Shown here: one piece after another, positions 25,969-34,168 of the stretch
How the letters are laid out: every line of letters starts with the position of its first letter
How positions within the stretch are numbered: the stretch's first letter is position 1
Source of the DNA: Oscillospiraceae bacterium
GTDB lineage: Bacteria > Bacillota > Clostridia > Oscillospirales > Ruminococcaceae
Assembly (NCBI GenBank): GCA_017513135.1
Contig: JAFWDH010000018.1
Location: forward strand, 1-64,000
Reading direction: 5' to 3'
DNA: 64,000 bases
The notes under the pieces: generated by a model
Databases searched by the model: none
What the model was told of the DNA's origin: nothing
The model's input: only the letters and a program-made list of their open reading frames with translations
Made by a program: the position numbers and the translations under genes

Positions 25969-27471
25969 ATGACCGTATTTACAGTAACATTCCCCGACTA
26001 CGGAAAAACAGTGACCGCCGAGCCCGGTGAGACTCTTCTTTCTGCGGCGGCAAGAGCCGGAATAGCTCTCTACTCACCTTGCGGCGGAGCCGGGCGCTGC
26101 GGCAGATGCAAAGTCATCGCGAACGGCGATGAAGTCCTCGCCTGCCGGTATCGAATAGGATCAGACATTACTGTCGTCATTCCTCAGACAGAAGTAACTA
26201 TGCTGTCTGTCGACCCGGATATGAAGTATCACACTGACGGCACCAGCAGGTATGCTGCAGCATTCGATATCGGGACTACGACCGTAGCCGGTTTTCTCAT
26301 GGACGGTATATCAGGCAGCATAATTTCCGCCGAGAACAGGGTCAACCCGCAGGCAGCTTTCGGAGCAGATCTCATATCCCGCATCCAGCAGAGCATGCAC
26401 GGCCGCTCAGTTGAACTCAGAGACTGCATCCTGTCATGCATGTCCGAAATGATCGCTGCCATGGCCGCAAGCTGCGGCATATCCTCTGCTGATATCACAT
26501 CTGTAGCGATCGCTGGCAATACGGCAATGCTGCATCTCCTCAGAGGAAAAGACCCTGCCCCTTTGACTGTTCCCCCGTATATGCCTCTGTCAGTGTCATC
26601 GGAGGAGTTCCGAAACAGCGGGTGGCTCCCCGTTTCAGATGCGGCGACCGTAAGGATCCTTCCCTGTATAGCAGGCTTTGTAGGCGGTGACACCTCCGGA
26701 TGCATACTGTCATCGGGATTCGGTTGCGGCAGTGAGCTCACTCTTCTGATAGATATCGGGACCAACGGAGAGATGGTCCTCGGAAACAGTGACGGCTTCT
26801 GTGCGTGTTCCACCGCTGCAGGCCCCGCTTTTGAAGGCGCAGGGATATCCTGCGGCATGATAGCCTCCTCAGGGGCAATAAGCCATGTTTATTCAGACAG
26901 TAACGGCATCCGCTGCGAAGTCATAGGAGGCGGAGAGGCAAAAGGAATATGCGGTTCAGGCTTGCTCGATGCCGTTGCCGTCATGCTCTCCGGAGGAATG
27001 ATCGATGCGAGCGGAAGGATGCAGCCTGACGGATCGCGCGGCTGGATCCGTAAAGACAACTCAGATGCGTACGTCATAAGAGATGACGTCGCCATTACCC
27101 AGAATGATATACGCCAGCTTCAGCTGGCAAAAGGAGCCATCGGTGCAGGTATCGAACTTCTCTGCAGACACCTCTCAGTCAGTGTTTCCGATATCAGTCG
27201 GGTACTGCTCGCCGGCGCTTTCGGCAATTATATGGATCCGGCATCAGCATGTCTTATCGGACTGATACCCGGAGAACTGGAAAACAGGATCATTCCCATC
27301 GGAAATGCCGCGGGCAAAGGTGCCGTAATGTGCTCGCTTGACGCGGAATCGTTTCGCCTGTGCAACAGTCTGGCTGCTTCTTCCGGATTTCTGGAGCTGG
27401 CGTCACTTCCTGAGTTTCAGGATGTATTTGTCGGGCATATGTCGTTCGGCGACACCGACGAGGACGACTGA
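25969..27471 (+). CDS. ASKHA-domain ferredoxin protein, corrinoid reductive activator (RACo) type
   Basis: A 500-residue protein that in related acetogens uses ATP to drive reduction of inactive Co(II) corrinoid to Co(I). N-terminal plant-type [2Fe-2S] ferredoxin with C38, C44, C47 and C59; middle and C-terminal actin-like ATPase parts with DIGTTTVAGF, LLIDIGTNGE, GGGEAKGICGSG and LLAGAFGNYM. Start at 25969 follows GGAG; an upstream GTG lacks a ribosome site. Divergent from the UroD-type gene, with 121 bases between. Confidence 0.85.
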   Translation: MTVFTVTFPDYGKTVTAEPGETLLSAAARAGIALYSPCGGAGRCGRCKVIANGDEVLACRYRIGSDITVVIPQTEVTMLSVDPDMKYHTDGTSRYAAAFDIGTTTVAGFLMDGISGSIISAENRVNPQAAFGADLISRIQQSMHGRSVELRDCILSCMSEMIAAMAASCGISSADITSVAIAGNTAMLHLLRGKDPAPLTVPPYMPLSVSSEEFRNSGWLPVSDAATVRILPCIAGFVGGDTSGCILSSGFGCGSELTLLIDIGTNGEMVLGNSDGFCACSTAAGPAFEGAGISCGMIASSGAISHVYSDSNGIRCEVIGGGEAKGICGSGLLDAVAVMLSGGMIDASGRMQPDGSRGWIRKDNSDAYVIRDDVAITQNDIRQLQLAKGAIGAGIELLCRHLSVSVSDISRVLLAGAFGNYMDPASACLIGLIPGELENRIIPIGNAAGKGAVMCSLDAESFRLCNSLAASSGFLELASLPEFQDVFVGHMSFGDTDEDD

Positions 27472-27497
27472 CGGCAGTCCTGCCTGTTTATCTTCCC

Positions 27498-27526
27498 TTG
27501 ACGCTTGTGTATATTCCATATATTAT
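27498..27526 (+). promoter_or_regulatory. promoter of the GntR gene
   Basis: TTGACG (27498-27503), 17-base spacer, TATTAT (27521-27526). The predicted leader is about 120 bases long and shows no recognised riboswitch. Confidence 0.6.
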
Positions 27527-27651
27527 TTATACGCAGAAGTAATTAATTGTGTATTAATGCTAAAATTCTCCCCAATAATTCTTCTGTAGTTCCAAGGTGC
27601 TTTTTCGTTAGACCATCCGCTCCGATTTAAGTAAGTAAGGAACGTATACAG

Positions 27652-28239
27652 ATGAAGAACTCATTGAAGAATACGGCATATGAATACATCCGCTCCAAGA
27701 TAACGAACTGCGAACTCATGCCGCTGTCATTCATAGACGCGGCGCAGATCTCAAGAGAACTCGGCAGCAGCAGGACTCCGGTGAGAGATGCTCTGACTCA
27801 GCTTGAGAGCGAAGGTCTTGTGGTGATCACTCCCAGACGCGGCATCATGGTAGCTGACATTCCCGCAGATGAGGTAAGCAGTATCGCCAGAGTCAGAAGG
27901 CTGTTTGAGCCTTACATTGTTTCAGTTGCATGTGAAAAAGCTGATACCAAAAGGCTCAGAGAATTCAGAGACCGTTTCTCTTCAGTATCCTCCCAGAAAG
28001 ATCAGATCAGTTCAGAGTATGACTTCAATCTTTATCTGACCGGTCTTACGGAGAACGAGTACATAATCCAGACCATGGAGAGAGTTTACGTATCGAACTT
28101 CAGAGTTCAGATCCTGGGAAAGATGCCGACAGGCAGTCTCGACAATATCCTGAATCTGATAGACTGCATCTCCAAACGTGACCCGGAGAGAGCAAATGCT
28201 GCAGTCATGAAGCTCATCTCCGAGCAGGGCATTTACTGA
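27652..28239 (+). CDS. GntR-family regulator with FCD-like C-terminus (1)
   Basis: A 195-residue regulator. Winged helix at about 5-70 with SRELGSSRTPVRDALTQLE; the all-helical C-terminus aligns with FCD ligand domains. The usual metal-binding His residues are lost (the DxxFH position reads EYDFN, and no His is found at the later sites), so the ligand may differ. Its N-terminus closely matches the second GntR protein in this window (28324-28968). Position between corrinoid-system genes suggests control of that system. Confidence 0.85.
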   Translation: MKNSLKNTAYEYIRSKITNCELMPLSFIDAAQISRELGSSRTPVRDALTQLESEGLVVITPRRGIMVADIPADEVSSIARVRRLFEPYIVSVACEKADTKRLREFRDRFSSVSSQKDQISSEYDFNLYLTGLTENEYIIQTMERVYVSNFRVQILGKMPTGSLDNILNLIDCISKRDPERANAAVMKLISEQGIY

Positions 28240-28254
28240 AATATCAGCATACAA

Positions 28255-28293
28255 AGAGCGGCAGGGCATGTCCTGCCGCTCTCGTTTTTTTTT
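28255..28293 (+). terminator. terminator of the first GntR gene
   Basis: AGAGCGGCAGG and CCTGCCGCTCT form an 11-base stem with a 6-base loop and then a run of T. Confidence 0.92.
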
Positions 28294-28323
28294 AAAGCCA
28301 TCGGTACGGGATCGGGCTCATCT

Positions 28324-28968
28324 TCAGAACTCGTGCTTTCCCGCTTTCATCATTGCGGAGAGCACATTCGCCTCTTCCGTTTCCAGCATCTCAGCTCTCA
28401 ACGCGGAGGCTTCTTCATACCTTCTTTCAAGAATGAGCTGAAGGAGTTCCGTCTCCTTACTGCGAATCTCCCCGCTGCAGTCAGCGGCGGACAGCCCGGA
28501 TCCGATCCTTATCCTCGTACTGTGCCGACGCATCCTTTCGGCCGTATCCTTCAGGTGTTCATTGGAGCAGGCATTTAATATCAGGTCAAGCAGCCTCTCC
28601 TCAGTATCCGAAGGATCCTGTCCGGTGCCCGTCATTGCTTCCGTCTCGTTTATGAGTCCGGTTACATCTTCCGCGGGGATCCTGTATCCGTAAGTCCTGA
28701 TGATAAACGGTTCCGTGAGTTTCCTTATCTCAAATACCTCTCTGAGGCTCCTTGGTGTTATCTCACAGATATATATACCGCGCTTCGGGAAGATCTTTAT
28801 GAACCTGTCTTCTTCCAGTTTATGAAGTGCCTCTCTGACCGGTGTTCTGCTCGTTCCGGCCATCTCGATAAGCCTGTCTTCCGTGATGAAAGAGTTGGGC
28901 TCAAGTTCACAGCAGATCATCTTTTCCAGAAGTTTTCCGTAGACACGGTCCTTTAGTGATTCTTTCAT
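28324..28968 (-). CDS. GntR-family regulator with FCD-like C-terminus (2)
   Basis: A 214-residue paralogue of the other GntR protein. Winged helix with EMAGTSRTPVREALHKLEE at about 35-53, then a helical FCD-like region without the usual metal-binding His. The start at 28968 is chosen because MKESLKDRVY then aligns with MKNSLKNTAY of the paralogue; the ribosome site is weak. It lies downstream of the corrinoid gene on the same strand, with a perfect palindrome between them. Confidence 0.85.
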   Translation of the reverse strand: MKESLKDRVYGKLLEKMICCELEPNSFITEDRLIEMAGTSRTPVREALHKLEEDRFIKIFPKRGIYICEITPRSLREVFEIRKLTEPFIIRTYGYRIPAEDVTGLINETEAMTGTGQDPSDTEERLLDLILNACSNEHLKDTAERMRRHSTRIRIGSGLSAADCSGEIRSKETELLQLILERRYEEASALRAEMLETEEANVLSAMMKAGKHEF

Positions 28969-29057
28969 GGCACATTTACCATCCGATACCGTCATTTTAA
29001 GCGGAATATGAAGCCGGAAGAATGACTGCGGCCGGGAAAATCCTGTCACAGGTTCCG

Positions 29058-29071
29058 TCAATGATCATTGA
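29058..29071. promoter_or_regulatory. 14-base perfect palindrome, candidate GntR operator
   Basis: TCAATGATCATTGA reads the same on both strands. It lies three bases past the corrinoid gene stop and about 90 bases before the GntR start, where an autoregulatory site would be expected. Confidence 0.45.
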
Positions 29072-29073
29072 TG

Positions 29074-29709
29074 TCAGGCTCCGATCAGTTCCTTGGCTTT
29101 CTCTGCAGCTGAGGCAGCATCCTGAGTAAATGCGTCCGCACCGATCTTCTCGCAGAACTCCTTAGTTACAGGAGCTCCTCCGACCATGATCTTGATGCGG
29201 TTACGGAACTCCTGACTGTTCAGCAGTTCCACTGTCTCCTCCATAGCGCCCATCGTCGTTGTCAGCAGAGCGGAAAGCGCGACCACTTTTGCTTCGGGAT
29301 GTTCGATGCACGCCTCCACGAATTTCTCTTTCGGCACATCGACCCCAAGATCGACGACTGTGAATCCTTTGGATTCGATCATCATTGCAACAAGATTCTT
29401 TCCGATATCGTGCATGTCTCCGGACACTGTTCCGATTATGACCGTTCCCAGCGCTCCGACCTCTCCGGAAGCAAGATACGGTTTCAGCACTTCGACTCCG
29501 GATTTCATGGATTTGGCAGCGACAAGCATCTCAGGAACGAAGATCTCCCCGTTCTTGAACTTTTCGCCGACGATGCCCATAGCTCCGATCATCGTGTTCA
29601 GCGCCTCAGAAGGCGAGACACCTTCATCTACCAGCTCCTGAACAGCTGCAGTTACTTTTTTTGCTTTTCCCTTGATCACCAGCGATTCAAGTTCTTCCAA
29701 TGTTGCCAT
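29074..29709 (-). CDS. corrinoid (cobalamin-binding) methyl-carrier protein
   Basis: A 211-residue two-domain protein of the MtaC/MttC type: helical cap (1-85) and B12-binding Rossmann domain (86-211). GDMHDIGKN contains H100, the lower cobalt ligand, in the DxHxxG motif (D98, G103). It carries methyl groups between two methyltransferases. The UroD-type protein and the RACo-type activator encoded nearby are its likely partners. GGAGGATATGAA precedes the ATG. No second methyltransferase is seen in the window. Confidence 0.93.
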   Translation of the reverse strand: MATLEELESLVIKGKAKKVTAAVQELVDEGVSPSEALNTMIGAMGIVGEKFKNGEIFVPEMLVAAKSMKSGVEVLKPYLASGEVGALGTVIIGTVSGDMHDIGKNLVAMMIESKGFTVVDLGVDVPKEKFVEACIEHPEAKVVALSALLTTTMGAMEETVELLNSQEFRNRIKIMVGGAPVTKEFCEKIGADAFTQDAASAAEKAKELIGA

Positions 29710-29782
29710 TTCATATCCTCCGAGGAAACCGTTAATCTTACCGTGTATCTTTTTTTACGAGATCAGGACCACCGCGGCACTG

Positions 29783-30937
29783 TCATGCAAACAGCTGCTG
29801 AAGCATGTTATACGCAGCGTTTCTCCAAGTATCCCACTCGTGGTAGCCGGGGCACGTATAGAAGTGGATATTGTCATATCCCTTCTGGCTGTACTCCTCA
29901 GCCATCTTGAGCATCAGGGGATTCTGTGGTTCCTGCTCACCGCCTGCCACGAAAATGTAATCGAACAACTCTTTTGCGCCTTCCGGTGTGGAGAACTGTT
30001 CCGTCCTGTCATATCCGAGGCCTTTAACACCGAAACCACCGCTGAGGCTGCACAGCGATGCGAATACCTCGGGATGCTTCATGGCGGTATCCACCGCTTG
30101 CATGGCACCCATTGAAAGTCCGCCGACAGCGCGGCTGTGCCTGTCAGGTACAGTGCGGAATCTTCCGTCTATGAACGGTACGCAGTCGTCAACGAGCACC
30201 TCGTCTATGATCCCGCTCGCCGGATTCCCGTGTCCGTCTTCCGGGAAAACATATCCGTCATTCATGACTATGATCATTTCCCGCATCTTTCCTTCACTGA
30301 GAAGGTTGTCGGCTATGTACTGGATCTTGCCCTGCCATACCCATCCGATCTCCGTTTCTCCTCCTCCATGCTGCAGGTAGAGCACCGGGTATCTCTTTTC
30401 CGGTTCCTCGTCATATCTGGGCGGAGTATACACCCAGCACACCCTCACAAGTCCCGTAACACTGCTCTTATAGTGGACCATGCGCACCTTCCCGTGAGGA
30501 ACGTCTTTTATCAGATAAGCTTCAGGAAGGATACCTCCCGGAACCTCAAAAAAGTTTGCCGGCGCGAATGCTCCGAATCCGTAAGGCATGAGTCTGTTGG
30601 GCGTCTTGACACCGTTCACGTAGAAATCGCAGTAGTGGAATCCGTCCCTGATATCATCCACGACACAGGACCAGTATCCGTTGCCTTCCGGAGAAAGCTG
30701 GTACTCGCCGGGCATGGATCCTCCCCAGCCCTTGACGCTGACACTGTCAGCTTCCCCGTCCAGATAGAAATTAAACTGCAGCCTGCCGTCATCCAGAAGC
30801 TCACATCCGTGTCTCATCTGGACAAACGCGCCTTTCGTATTCCATTCATCCCTGTTGAAATTGATCTTCCTGAGAGGATCGTCAAAAAACAGCGGATGCA
30901 TGTAATAAGTCTGATCGCTTCTGACTTTATCGCTCAT
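29783..30937 (-). CDS. CE1-type esterase with N-terminal immunoglobulin-like domain (A)
   Basis: A 384-residue alpha/beta hydrolase of the enterochelin/feruloyl-esterase type. N-terminal beta domain (about 45-135), then the hydrolase fold: HGGGE at 190-194, nucleophile S275 in GLSMG, and H366 in GYHEWDTW. No signal peptide, so it acts on imported substrate. It is a twin of the next gene (same layout and length, S275 in both). Start at 30937 is chosen over an ATG two codons upstream because GGAGG is then correctly spaced. Confidence 0.82.
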   Translation of the reverse strand: MSDKVRSDQTYYMHPLFFDDPLRKINFNRDEWNTKGAFVQMRHGCELLDDGRLQFNFYLDGEADSVSVKGWGGSMPGEYQLSPEGNGYWSCVVDDIRDGFHYCDFYVNGVKTPNRLMPYGFGAFAPANFFEVPGGILPEAYLIKDVPHGKVRMVHYKSSVTGLVRVCWVYTPPRYDEEPEKRYPVLYLQHGGGETEIGWVWQGKIQYIADNLLSEGKMREMIIVMNDGYVFPEDGHGNPASGIIDEVLVDDCVPFIDGRFRTVPDRHSRAVGGLSMGAMQAVDTAMKHPEVFASLCSLSGGFGVKGLGYDRTEQFSTPEGAKELFDYIFVAGGEQEPQNPLMLKMAEEYSQKGYDNIHFYTCPGYHEWDTWRNAAYNMLQQLFA

Positions 30938-30953
30938 TTCCATACCCTCCCTC

Positions 30954-32114
30954 TCACCTGAAGATCAGCTGCATGAATCTGGCTGCGGCGTGACGCCACA
31001 CATCCCATTCATGCCAGCCGAAAAATGTATCATGCTGAATCGTTATACCGTTCTTTGCGACATCCTCGATGAACTCCATATTGGAGACACCGACGGGTTC
31101 CTCGGAGCCCCATGCCGCATAGAGGAGCTTGAGATCCCGGTTGAACTCTTCGCCGTTGTCGAAAAGGTCTCCGGTATCATAACTGCCCCTTCTGCCGTCC
31201 CTGCTCAGTCCGCCTGAGAACATGCCGAGATAGGAGAACAGCGTCTTGCGGTATCCGAGTCCTGTCTTCCAGGCGACCGCCGATCCGAGAGACAGTCCGG
31301 CGATGGCACGGCTGTCTTTCTCCGGAATCGTTCTGTAGCGCCTGTCTATGAAAGGCACCAGTTCCTCCGCGATCTGTTTGTCTATATCACCGGGGATCAT
31401 GCCGTATATCTTGCCGTCTTCAAAGGCATATCCCGTGGTCATCACTATGATCATCCTGCGCATCTTTCCCTGCGCGATAAGATTGTCCGCTATATAGTTT
31501 ATCTTGCCGAGCCATACCCACGCAGGCTCAGACTCGCCGCCACCGTGCTGTACGTAGAACACAGGATATCTCTCGTCGGTCTCATCATATCCCGCAGGGG
31601 TATACACGAATGCAGCCTTCATCCTGCCGGTGACATCGGAGGGATATATCTCAAAGTTGACGTCTCCGTGCGGGACATCCTGAAGCATCCAGAACTCCGA
31701 GTCTTCACAGGGCATCTCAAAATAGTTCGCTATCCTGAAATCCCCGTAACCGATCGGCGCAAGATCATTGACGGTCCTTACTCCGTCGACGAAGAAATCA
31801 CAGTAGTGGAAACCCGGCAGTATACCTTCTCCTACACAGGAGAAGAAATCGCTGTCGGCTTCTTTTTTCAATTCAAACTCCTGGGGAAGCGATCCTCCCC
31901 ATCCCTTGACCGTTACCTTTTTTGCATCAGGAGCCCTGAAATTGAACTGGGCTTTTCCGTAGTCCAGTATCTGCACTCCTTTTCTTTCACTGACATACCT
32001 GATCCCGGGGACACCGTTCTCCCCCTCCGTTCTGACAGGTCTTTTGCCAAGCGGATGATAGAAAAGGATATGTTCATCCAGTGCCTGATTGCTGAGGATC
32101 TCTGCTTTTGTCAT
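30954..32114 (-). CDS. CE1-type esterase with N-terminal immunoglobulin-like domain (B)
   Basis: A 386-residue twin of the esterase at 29783-30937: HGGGE at 190-194, S275 in GLSLG and H368 in GWHEWDVW, with the same N-terminal beta domain. GGAAGGAG lies six bases before the ATG at 32114; the frame is open upstream without a ribosome site. First gene of a two-esterase operon, probably from local duplication followed by divergence of substrate range. Confidence 0.82.
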   Translation of the reverse strand: MTKAEILSNQALDEHILFYHPLGKRPVRTEGENGVPGIRYVSERKGVQILDYGKAQFNFRAPDAKKVTVKGWGGSLPQEFELKKEADSDFFSCVGEGILPGFHYCDFFVDGVRTVNDLAPIGYGDFRIANYFEMPCEDSEFWMLQDVPHGDVNFEIYPSDVTGRMKAAFVYTPAGYDETDERYPVFYVQHGGGESEPAWVWLGKINYIADNLIAQGKMRRMIIVMTTGYAFEDGKIYGMIPGDIDKQIAEELVPFIDRRYRTIPEKDSRAIAGLSLGSAVAWKTGLGYRKTLFSYLGMFSGGLSRDGRRGSYDTGDLFDNGEEFNRDLKLLYAAWGSEEPVGVSNMEFIEDVAKNGITIQHDTFFGWHEWDVWRHAAARFMQLIFR

Positions 32115-32191
32115 AAAAAACTCCTTCCTCCCCACGGCTCCCGCCGGTTTTGCGTGTCTCTTCATGCAGGAAAAGCCGAGATTATTCAGAC

Positions 32192-32208
32192 CGCGGAAAC
32201 ATTCCGCG
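32192..32208. promoter_or_regulatory. inverted repeat just downstream of the esterase promoter
   Basis: CGCGGAA and TTCCGCG are perfect 7-base arms 3 bases apart, a few bases after the predicted transcription start. A roadblock-type operator or an RNA hairpin are both possible. Confidence 0.35.
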
Positions 32209-32219
32209 CTTTTGATACT

Positions 32220-32248
32220 ATTATAGTTTTTTAACATGACAGCGTAAA
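32220..32248 (-). promoter_or_regulatory. promoter of the twin-esterase operon
   Basis: Minus strand: TTTACG (32243-32248), 17-base spacer, TATAAT (32220-32225), giving a leader of about 100 bases. Confidence 0.6.
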
Positions 32249-32261
32249 CTGCGGTTGCGCC

Positions 32262-32456
32262 TTAAAACAAAATCACGCGTTCCCAACTATCGTCAGATCC
32301 GCGTGATTTTTCTTTGTTTCTGTTGTATGCCTTCGGGTTTTCGGGCTTGCGCGTCACGGGGCTCATTCCTCCCCAGTCCCTGCGCTTTCTGGCATCGAAG
32401 GCGCGTTTCGCCTTTTTCGACATCTTCCCGTACGGCACCGGGTTTCTTGATTTCAT
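32262..32456 (-). CDS. small basic protein of unknown function
   Basis: A 64-residue, strongly basic protein (KMSKKAKRAFDARKRRDWGG then SPVTRKPENPKAYNRNK). I recognise the style of a short conserved Clostridia protein with a W-G...NPVTR core but cannot name a function; nucleic-acid or ribosome binding would fit the charge. GGAGGTG lies seven bases before the ATG, which decides the frame over an overlapping frame that starts too close to it. The last codons run through a terminator hairpin. Last gene of the operon beginning at 34030. Confidence 0.6.
   Translation of the reverse strand: MKSRNPVPYGKMSKKAKRAFDARKRRDWGGMSPVTRKPENPKAYNRNKEKSRGSDDSWERVILF
32263..32312 (-). terminator. terminator overlapping the end of the small basic protein gene
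   Basis: AATCACGCG (32271-32279) and CGCGTGATT (32300-32308) pair, extended by flanking A/T, with TTTTGTTTT following on the minus strand. It lies inside the last 16 codons of the gene. Confidence 0.65.
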
Positions 32457-32521
32457 TCGTCATCACCTCCGGATGTAGAATGATACCATCTCTCCCGTGA
32501 AATGGCAACTTTGCACCGGAG

Positions 32522-32821
32522 TTACGCATAGATCAGCTTGCCGATAAGGAAACTCAGCATGTTCGACGCGGCCACAAGCAACAGCAGCCCGTTCCTTCTG
32601 CCGTATGCTGAGAAGTACAGGACATACTCTGCCACGACAACCACGATCTCCAAAAGAAGTACTGTCCCCGTTCCGCTGCCGTAAACAGACAGAAAGAGAT
32701 TGAGCGACAGGTTTGTCAAAAGATTTACTGCGGCGCAAAGAGCCAGATCAAGTGCTCTCCTGTATCCTGCTGCCGCAAATACAGCCGACTCGATGATGGC
32801 AGTAAGAAGTGCCGGGATCAG
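32522..32821 (-). CDS. small integral membrane protein without a standard start codon
   Basis: About 100 residues with four hydrophobic segments and a conserved-looking core (NLLTNLSLNLFL, LLLEIVVVVAEYVLY, SNMLSFLIGKLIYA). The coding frame clearly continues upstream of the first TTG (32719) back to the stop of the preceding gene, but has no ATG, GTG or TTG there. The listed start is a CTG at 32821; an ATA about three codons earlier sits eight bases after GGAAGG. Non-standard initiation, coupling, or a -1 frameshift from the upstream gene are all possible. Function unknown. Confidence 0.6.
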   Translation of the reverse strand: MIPALLTAIIESAVFAAAGYRRALDLALCAAVNLLTNLSLNLFLSVYGSGTGTVLLLEIVVVVAEYVLYFSAYGRRNGLLLLVAASNMLSFLIGKLIYA

Positions 32822-32835
32822 AAAGCCTATGTCAG

Positions 32836-33027
32836 TTACCTTCCTTTTCTGATGCGTCTTATTATCATGACTGCCGCTACCGCGACGACGGCGATCAGAA
32901 GCACTACCAGAATGAGCCCACCGGCGGTCTCAGTTACCGACGGCCTGGCGATATCGGCGAACACCGCCTGCGCAAAGACACATATAAGTGTCATGATCGA
33001 AATCAGAGCTACCAGTTTTTTACTCAT
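32836..33027 (-). CDS. small exported single-span protein
   Basis: A 63-residue protein: N-terminal signal peptide (MSKKLVALISIMTLICVFAQAV, probable cleavage after AVFA), a short exterior stretch (DIARPSVTETAGG) and a membrane span (GLILVVLLIAVVAVAAVMII) with a basic cytoplasmic tail. AAGGAGG precedes the ATG, and the gene overlaps the MFS gene by 8 bases. Function unknown; such proteins often accompany a small membrane protein like the one downstream. Confidence 0.75.
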   Translation of the reverse strand: MSKKLVALISIMTLICVFAQAVFADIARPSVTETAGGLILVVLLIAVVAVAAVMIIRRIRKGR

Positions 33028-34030
33028 TGCAGGATCCTCCTTGTTCTATCCTCTTCAGTGAATACAATATCGAAACTGTTCCTATTGAGAAACAGATGAT
33101 CACGCAAAGCCACAGCCACATTCCTGACAGCGATACCAGATAACCCGCAAGCGATCCGGGCCACAACGCCGCTGCAGCCAGCCCGAAGGCAAAGCCCGGC
33201 TCATCCGGCAGAGCGAGGTACATCAGCCACAGAGTGACCGGCATAGTCAGATTGATCAGGAACTGACCGGCGAAGGAAAGTACGGCGTTTCCGCTTCCGA
33301 ACGCAATGAGCAGCGCTGCCGCGGTGATGGAGAACACCGACAGTCTGCGCACGTTCCCGCGGTCTGCGGCGAACCCTCCAAGAGTCTTCCCGAGAAATAC
33401 TGCAGCAGTAATAAGCAGAGTCCCCGCTGCGCCTTTGATCCAGCTGAAGCTTACCACGCTTCCTCCGAAAGCCCGCACTGCCACAGCGGCAAACAGGCTG
33501 AGCATGACTGCTGATCCCGCATTCTCCCTGCCGGATCCGGCTCCTGCCTCTTCAGAAACAGGCAGGGACAAAAGCAGAAATGCGACAGGGATCGTCGCCG
33601 CGCACCAGACCGGTCCGAGATGCGGGAACAGCGTTCCCACAGTCAGTCCGATACTGCCGGGAGCTACAAAAACTCCCTGCGGATAAGCTTTCCCTTCAGA
33701 ATCCATCAGTACAGCGGCGCCTGCAGAAGTATGAAAAAAGCTGTTTCCGATGCCAGCGACCGCTGCGCGGGTCATGTTTGCGCCGGGAAAGAAAAAGGCA
33801 ACAGCGGTCAGCAGACAGGATCCAGCGGATATGATTCCCAGATGATTTCTGTACCTGTCAGCGATCATCCCTGTCATGCACTGAGTCGAGAACGCAAGCG
33901 TGTTATACACAAGGATCTCACTCAGCCCGCATCCGCTTCCGAAGAGAACGGAAGCACAGACCGCATCGACAAGATAGTGCGCCAGGGACCTGACAATGAG
34001 AGCAATGGTACCGTTAACCTTTACTGACAT
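33020..34030 (-). CDS. MFS-like membrane transporter
   Basis: A 336-residue integral membrane protein with about 10 spans, shorter than usual MFS proteins. GMIADRYRNHLG is the loop 2-3 signature. Substrate unknown. Start at 34030 is chosen because AGGTGA lies eight bases upstream; an ATG six codons earlier has none. On the minus strand TATAAT about 40 bases upstream may be the -10 box. First gene of a four-gene operon with the three small proteins downstream. Confidence 0.7.
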   Translation of the reverse strand: MSVKVNGTIALIVRSLAHYLVDAVCASVLFGSGCGLSEILVYNTLAFSTQCMTGMIADRYRNHLGIISAGSCLLTAVAFFFPGANMTRAAVAGIGNSFFHTSAGAAVLMDSEGKAYPQGVFVAPGSIGLTVGTLFPHLGPVWCAATIPVAFLLLSLPVSEEAGAGSGRENAGSAVMLSLFAAVAVRAFGGSVVSFSWIKGAAGTLLITAAVFLGKTLGGFAADRGNVRRLSVFSITAAALLIAFGSGNAVLSFAGQFLINLTMPVTLWLMYLALPDEPGFAFGLAAAALWPGSLAGYLVSLSGMWLWLCVIICFSIGTVSILYSLKRIEQGGSCNE

Positions 34031-34105
34031 CGAATTCTTCACCTGCATCTGTTACTTTCTTATTATGATTATAACTCACGTCGTCTCTGCTTTACCAAAA
34101 AAGCG

Positions 34106-34134
34106 TTTACTCTTGGGACCAAAAGTGTTATTTT
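34106..34134 (+). promoter_or_regulatory. candidate promoter of the APC permease gene
   Basis: TTTACT (34106-34111), 17-base spacer, TATTTT (34129-34134), 35 bases before the start codon. Confidence 0.45.
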
Positions 34135-34168
34135 ATGTTATCGTTTTTTATAATTGGAGGATCATTTC

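Noticed and set aside
32293..32529. Overlapping open frame across the small basic protein
   Set aside because: Its candidate ATG is two bases from the ribosome site, while the other frame has ideal spacing and a conserved-looking basic protein.
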